Origin: Ophioderma brevispina
Taxonomy: Eukaryota; Echinodermata; Ophiuroidea; Amphilepidida; Ophiodermatidae
Direction of reading: 5' to 3'
NCBI GenBank assembly: GCA_023653785.1
Contig: JAMKCH010072026.1
Coordinates: forward strand, 1-64,000
Length of the DNA stretch: 64,000 bases
Shown here: positions 60,517-64,000 of the stretch, one piece after another
How the letters are laid out: each line of letters opens with the position of its first letter
How positions within the stretch are numbered: position 1 is the stretch's first letter
Notes under the pieces: generated by a model
Databases searched by the model: none
Told to the model about the DNA's origin: nothing
Seen by the model: the letters and a program-made list of their open reading frames with translations, nothing else
Made by a program: the position numbers and the translations under genes

Positions 60517-61566
60517 CAGTGTGAGTCAATAAAAACCCTACATTCAGAATAAAAAATAATTAAAATAGTTAAGAATTATTTTTGCTCAAATGTTTGCTTT
60601 GGTTATAAAGAGGGATAAACAGGCTTTTGAGCCAAACAAAGATGCATATTTTACATAGAGTAACATGTCCAAGATGCATCATTTACATAGAGAAACATGT
60701 TCTTCAGCAGTGGTTTGAGTAAAAACATTTAACATTAAATTATTGTTAAACAATAGAAAGGGGGAGAATAATTGAAGAATTATAAAAATAATATCCCGGA
60801 GATTACAAAAGAAAATGTTGAGTGAAAAATGTTCAAATTCCCAAATAAGAAAGTCAAGATAGCTGGTGTAAGACCACAGTTTACTTTGGATCAGCAAGAT
60901 TTCGTGCTTTTAACCTAACTTGGGAGCCAAGGTGAAACCATTTTGTATTCAGCTTGCAAAACAGTGGAATAATGAATTTTAAGTTTTAATTCCAATTTAT
61001 TTGAAGAAAACTTCATCTTTAGTTCTTCTTGCAATGTATGGACGCTGAGTATACTGTAATTTGTGCAAAATAATTACCTTAGAGATGTAAAACAAAAATC
61101 TCTGAGCAGTTCCATTATGTTCATGAACTGAGACATTGATATGGAGTGATTTTCAATAACCGACTCTTTATGATTGAACAATAGTAATTTAATTTGTTGA
61201 AGATATTTTACTTATAATTATGTTACACAATAGATCATTTTATTCAAACTGATGTTTTTGTCAAGAAGAAATCGATACCAACTGAAATTGCATGTGTGAA
61301 TTGGCTTTGCTATGATGTGTTATGGTATACGTCGGTTTCAGTCTCTCCGCATTGTATGGCTAAAATCGGCCAAACTGAATTTTTTAGGTCTCTCTCTGCA
61401 AAATTGACATAGTTTCTGAACCCAAAGTCCGAAAGATGCCAAATAAAAATCTTCTGATAGCCCATTTATCTTTGAAAAAAACCAAAGCAAACATTCAATA
61501 AAAATAATGTTTAACCTTTAAAGAAAAAATATTTCATGAATGTAGGGTTTTTATTGACTCACACTG
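60517..61566. mobile_element. Mariner-like element, 1.05 kb
   Basis: Ends CAGTGTGAGTCAATAAAAAC and the exact inverse GTTTTTATTGACTCACACTG, extending to about 29 bp each (through CCCTACATTCA). TA lies directly outside both ends (60515-60516, 61567-61568). TA targets and CAGT ends fit Tc1/mariner. No convincing transposase remains; the longest - strand frame (60897-60679) could be its remnant, but I cannot confirm that. Confidence 0.8.
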
Positions 61567-62223
61567 TATTTGTCTTGAAATAAGCAAATGCTTACCAATG
61601 TATTAGATCACACCTGAAGTGAATAAGCCAAATACGCCGTCTTTATGTAAGAAGATGATTTAGTAATTTCTGTCGAGCAAAACAAATTCAAAGCATGTTT
61701 TCCTATAGGGATGATTAGGATAGCAGGCAAGTTCAAAACAAGGTTTGCGGTCTTCTGTCGTGCTTGTTTGTCCAATAAACCTTCAAAACGTTCTCAGTAG
61801 GTTGTCTACAACCAATCAAGTGCAACTTGAGAGAAATTTGTATCTTCAAAAAAATCTGTCACTTTAAGTTTTTCCATTGTGTTGACTCTCTCATAACAAT
61901 AGGCAGATTTTTGGATGTCCGCAGAAGTATATTGTGTACATGGTTGTGTTTGTGTGTGAATGGGTGCCTGTGTGCGTGTGCTCAAGCACATGTGCATGGT
62001 TCCTCATCTCTATCTCTCTCCAAGACAACAAGGTTTATGATCTAATTCACAGTATTTCCTATCACAAGTTCAAGGTTAGAGCAATGTGAAATTTTCTATG
62101 CCTTTAGTAATTAAAACAACCTGTTGGACTTGCTTTAAACACTGCTGTAATTTAATAGTTAAAATGAGAATGCCTTCAAAAGGAAATACTTGAATTCTGT
62201 TTGTATGTTTTTCCCACATTCAG
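61567..62223 (+). other. Intron
   Basis: A short GT-rich/TG repeat at about 61940-61985; nothing else. Confidence 0.45.
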
Positions 62224-62731
62224 AAGCCCAACTCTGTTCCAAATCACTGGTATTCTTGAGATTTTTTCACCATGATGTGGCGAATGACCACGAGCTAACA
62301 GGGACCGCTGGCACGCTACGCATTAACCCAAACTTTCCTGGATTATGCAACTTTTGGAGAAGACCGTCAAATCACCATTCTTAGCCCGACCATTTCTATA
62401 CATGACGTCTATATCATCGGTGGTATTCCAAATGAAAACGAAGGAACGTACATCTTTGACTTGAGAGGTTTTCCCGATACAACTCCACCTTATGAAGGTA
62501 CCTCGAGTCCGCCTCCTCAGACAACACCGTTATTGACAACAATGTTGACGACAACACAAGTTGCTTCTACTTCACGAGCTGAGACAACCAAAGCTACGAC
62601 AATGCCTCCTATAACTACTACTCCAGTAATCTCTACAGCAGAGATTACTACTCCAGTAATCACAACAGCAGAGCAAACAGTTGATGTTACTACAACACTG
62701 ATGCCAACAACAACAGTACCTCCTACTTCAG
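62224..62731 (+). CDS. Unknown domain plus Thr-rich tail exon (one frame shift)
   Basis: Acceptor CCACATTCAG, donor GTGAGA at 62732, both phase 1. The first part reads EAQLCSKSLVFLRFFHHDV, then LTGTAGTLRINPNFPG. One base out of frame it continues FGEDRQITILSPTISIHDV, YIIGGIPNENEGTYIFDL. A Thr-rich stretch follows (TTTQVAST, two copies of ITTTPVIS/ITTPVITTAE, MPTTTVPPTSG). Length is 508 bp, one more than a multiple of three, which fits a single extra base near 62335-62345. The domain is not recognised. It looks like beta-strand-rich sequence, possibly part of a larger fold continuing in later exons. Confidence 0.65.
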
Positions 62732-63262
62732 GTGAGATTAATTAATGTATTCTTCCTAATAAGCGCCGTGCCCTGGAAACCACTCACAATCAAATTTTAG
62801 ACAAAATGCTCTGATTTTCAATCCAAATTAAAGTTCCATGGACTGAATAGGGAGTGTGTATAAAATGCGCAATAACCCAAACGCTGTTTTCATTTCTAGT
62901 TTTCATCTCCTGGGAGGAAGGGAAAGGGTAAAGGGATAGAAGGACAAGAACATTGTACATCCTAGGTGGAATTGGAACCTATGGCACCCTAGTCCCATGA
63001 CTAGGGATGGCAGGCCACGGGGGTGTCGCTGGCCCAGCCAGCGATTTTGTGGCCATGTGTGTGCTCGTACGATGACGTCATCACATCTTTCTGGACTTTG
63101 TGCATTTTCTAGCTTCGGCTCAGTAATTTTTAGTGAGTTTGGGCGTGTTAGGGTTATTGGCGTATCAGCATCTTGTACTTCTAAAAGAGCATAATGTGGA
63201 AATAATACAATTACAATTTTCTAAGTTGACAAGAAATTATCTGCTTAGTTGTCATGATTAAT

Positions 63263-63297
63263 ACAATGCATCCAGGAGTTGGTCCTGGATGCATTGT
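63263..63297. repeat. Perfect palindrome, 15-bp arms
   Basis: ACAATGCATCCAGGA, 5-nt spacer, TCCTGGATGCATTGT. Confidence 0.85.
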
Positions 63298-63748
63298 GTA
63301 TATGCTAGGTTGTTTATGAATAATTTGAGCCACTCTCTGCATAGTCTTGGTCAAGACAATTCACTTGAATTTTTCACCAGTGAACTGTTGAAATCATAGC
63401 CTATCACCATGACTACCAAACTTGGCTGAAATGAAAATCCCACAACCAACGATGCCAGTGCAGTGCTGCTGCTGTGGTCTTCATTGTTATTCGGTAACGC
63501 AATTGAAAAGACGAGTAACACTGCACATGCAGACAAATTTCTGTTTAGCGAATCGTCTTGGCTAGTTTGAATTTTTTTCTGTGATTGCTAAAATCTTCAC
63601 GGGGGGTTGTTTTTCCAAATACGGGTGACGATGAATCATTCAAGCCGATAATGACCAATCAAAGATGCGATGCAATGACAAAATATTACTGGGTCAAGAT
63701 TTATTCATGAAGCGGGACCTTAGTACACGCACATGCACAAAATAAACT

Positions 63749-63782
63749 GTACCTGACAATGCGGATGTGCATTGTCAGGTAC
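63749..63782. repeat. Perfect palindrome, 14-bp arms
   Basis: GTACCTGACAATGC, 6-nt loop GGATGT, GCATTGTCAGGTAC. It shares the ACAATGC/GCATTGT core with the palindrome 486 bp upstream. Confidence 0.85.
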
Positions 63783-63799
63783 GGCCCATGTGGACATCA

Positions 63800-64000
63800 G
63801 CTGGACCATCATCTTACAAAACCTACTAGACTTACCAGACGTTTGCACCCATGATCATACATGCAAATTGCCGCCAAGATGACTGCATATGCCAATAGCT
63901 TCTTTCCGTGGACTGTACCTTACTGGAACAGTCTTTCGCACAACATATTGGATATAGACAATTATGACACTTTCAAGACCACTTTAAGAGCTCACTACAA
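63800..64000 (+). mobile_element. LINE ORF2 C-terminal fragment (runs off the window)
   Basis: Translation gives SFFPWTVPYWNSLSHNILD followed by YDTFKTTLRAHY. This is the typical last segment of LINE ORF2 proteins (SFFPRTI-WN-LP, later FK--L). One stop (TGA near 63850) precedes it. No RT box is visible, so only the 3' end is present, in the same orientation as the gene. Confidence 0.75.

Larger units (their letters stand above)
9848..62731 (+). other. Gene span: modular FN3 / Ser-Thr-Pro-rich extracellular protein (partial)
   Basis: At least fourteen exons on one strand form one gene. Six exons are arrays of a 20-residue unit of the type APESTTPVSPAESTTGEEVT, five are FN3 domains, and three unlike exons lie at the 3' end. 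Every exon whose ends are clear starts after an AG in phase 1 and ends before a GT (once GC) in phase 1. The product would be a secreted or membrane-attached mucin-like protein: Ser/Thr/Pro-rich stretches suit O-glycosylation, and FN3 domains are usual in adhesion proteins. No signal peptide, start codon, membrane segment or stop is identified, so both ends may lie outside the window. Function is inferred from composition only. Several exons are frame-broken (see each entry). Confidence 0.7.
62732..63799 (+). other. Intron or downstream sequence
   Basis: A tRNA-like segment on the - strand at about 62965-63010 (stem CTAGTC/GACTAG, then GGTTCCAATTCC) is a possible SINE remnant. Two perfect palindromes are listed separately. 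Confidence 0.4.

Overview
This is a eukaryotic, AT-rich, intron-rich window full of transposons, almost certainly from a marine invertebrate deuterostome. An echinoderm such as a sea urchin is the best guess. The grounds are spliced FN3 exons with phase-1 introns, tRNA-derived SINEs, many short hairpin DNA transposons, CR1/Jockey-like LINE fragments and a LINE with a 2A-like motif. The species is inferred from style, not proven. There are no bacterial-type genes or operons, and most open frames here are chance or repeat-generated.

The main gene lies on the + strand and runs from at least 9848 to 62731; it may start earlier and end later. It appears to encode a large modular extracellular protein. 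Exons holding arrays of a 60-bp / 20-residue Ser/Thr/Pro/Glu-rich unit (A1 to A6) alternate with single-exon fibronectin type III domains (FN3-a to FN3-e). Order: A1 (9848), FN3-a (21267), A2 (22511), FN3-b (25536), A3 (26596), FN3-c (29655), A4 (41329), FN3-d (49142), A5 (50811), FN3-e (55090), A6 (56261). Three unlike exons follow: a short Thr-rich exon (59210), an FN3-like exon with a basic KRRRR cluster (59987) and an exon of unknown fold that ends in a Thr-rich tail (62224). Clean exons are symmetrical phase 1-1, so cassettes can be duplicated without changing frame. FN3-c, FN3-d, the 59210 exon and the 59987 exon are clean. A1 to A5 and FN3-a, -b and -e carry dense single-base insertions and deletions. 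This could be decay, but it looks more like uncorrected long-read gap filling.

The rest is introns and transposable elements. Positions 1 to 3.4 kb hold five consecutive hairpin repeats, one with a clear target duplication. A 24-bp minisatellite lies at 3.7-4.9 kb. At least five short transposon families share TTAAAGG ends and TTAA target sites; one copy sits in a LINE whose empty site is also present in the window. Other elements are a mariner-like 1.05-kb element, a possible hAT-like element, several SINEs, a broken 2A-PHD-endonuclease-RT LINE at 32-35.6 kb and a 5'-truncated LINE on the - strand at 44.9-47.5 kb. Near-identical tandem duplications (601 bp and 1528 bp) and a duplicated LINE segment joined by 20 A's may be assembly artefacts. 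At 39.8-40.1 kb a 20-bp minisatellite repeats a nuclear-receptor DR1-type site.
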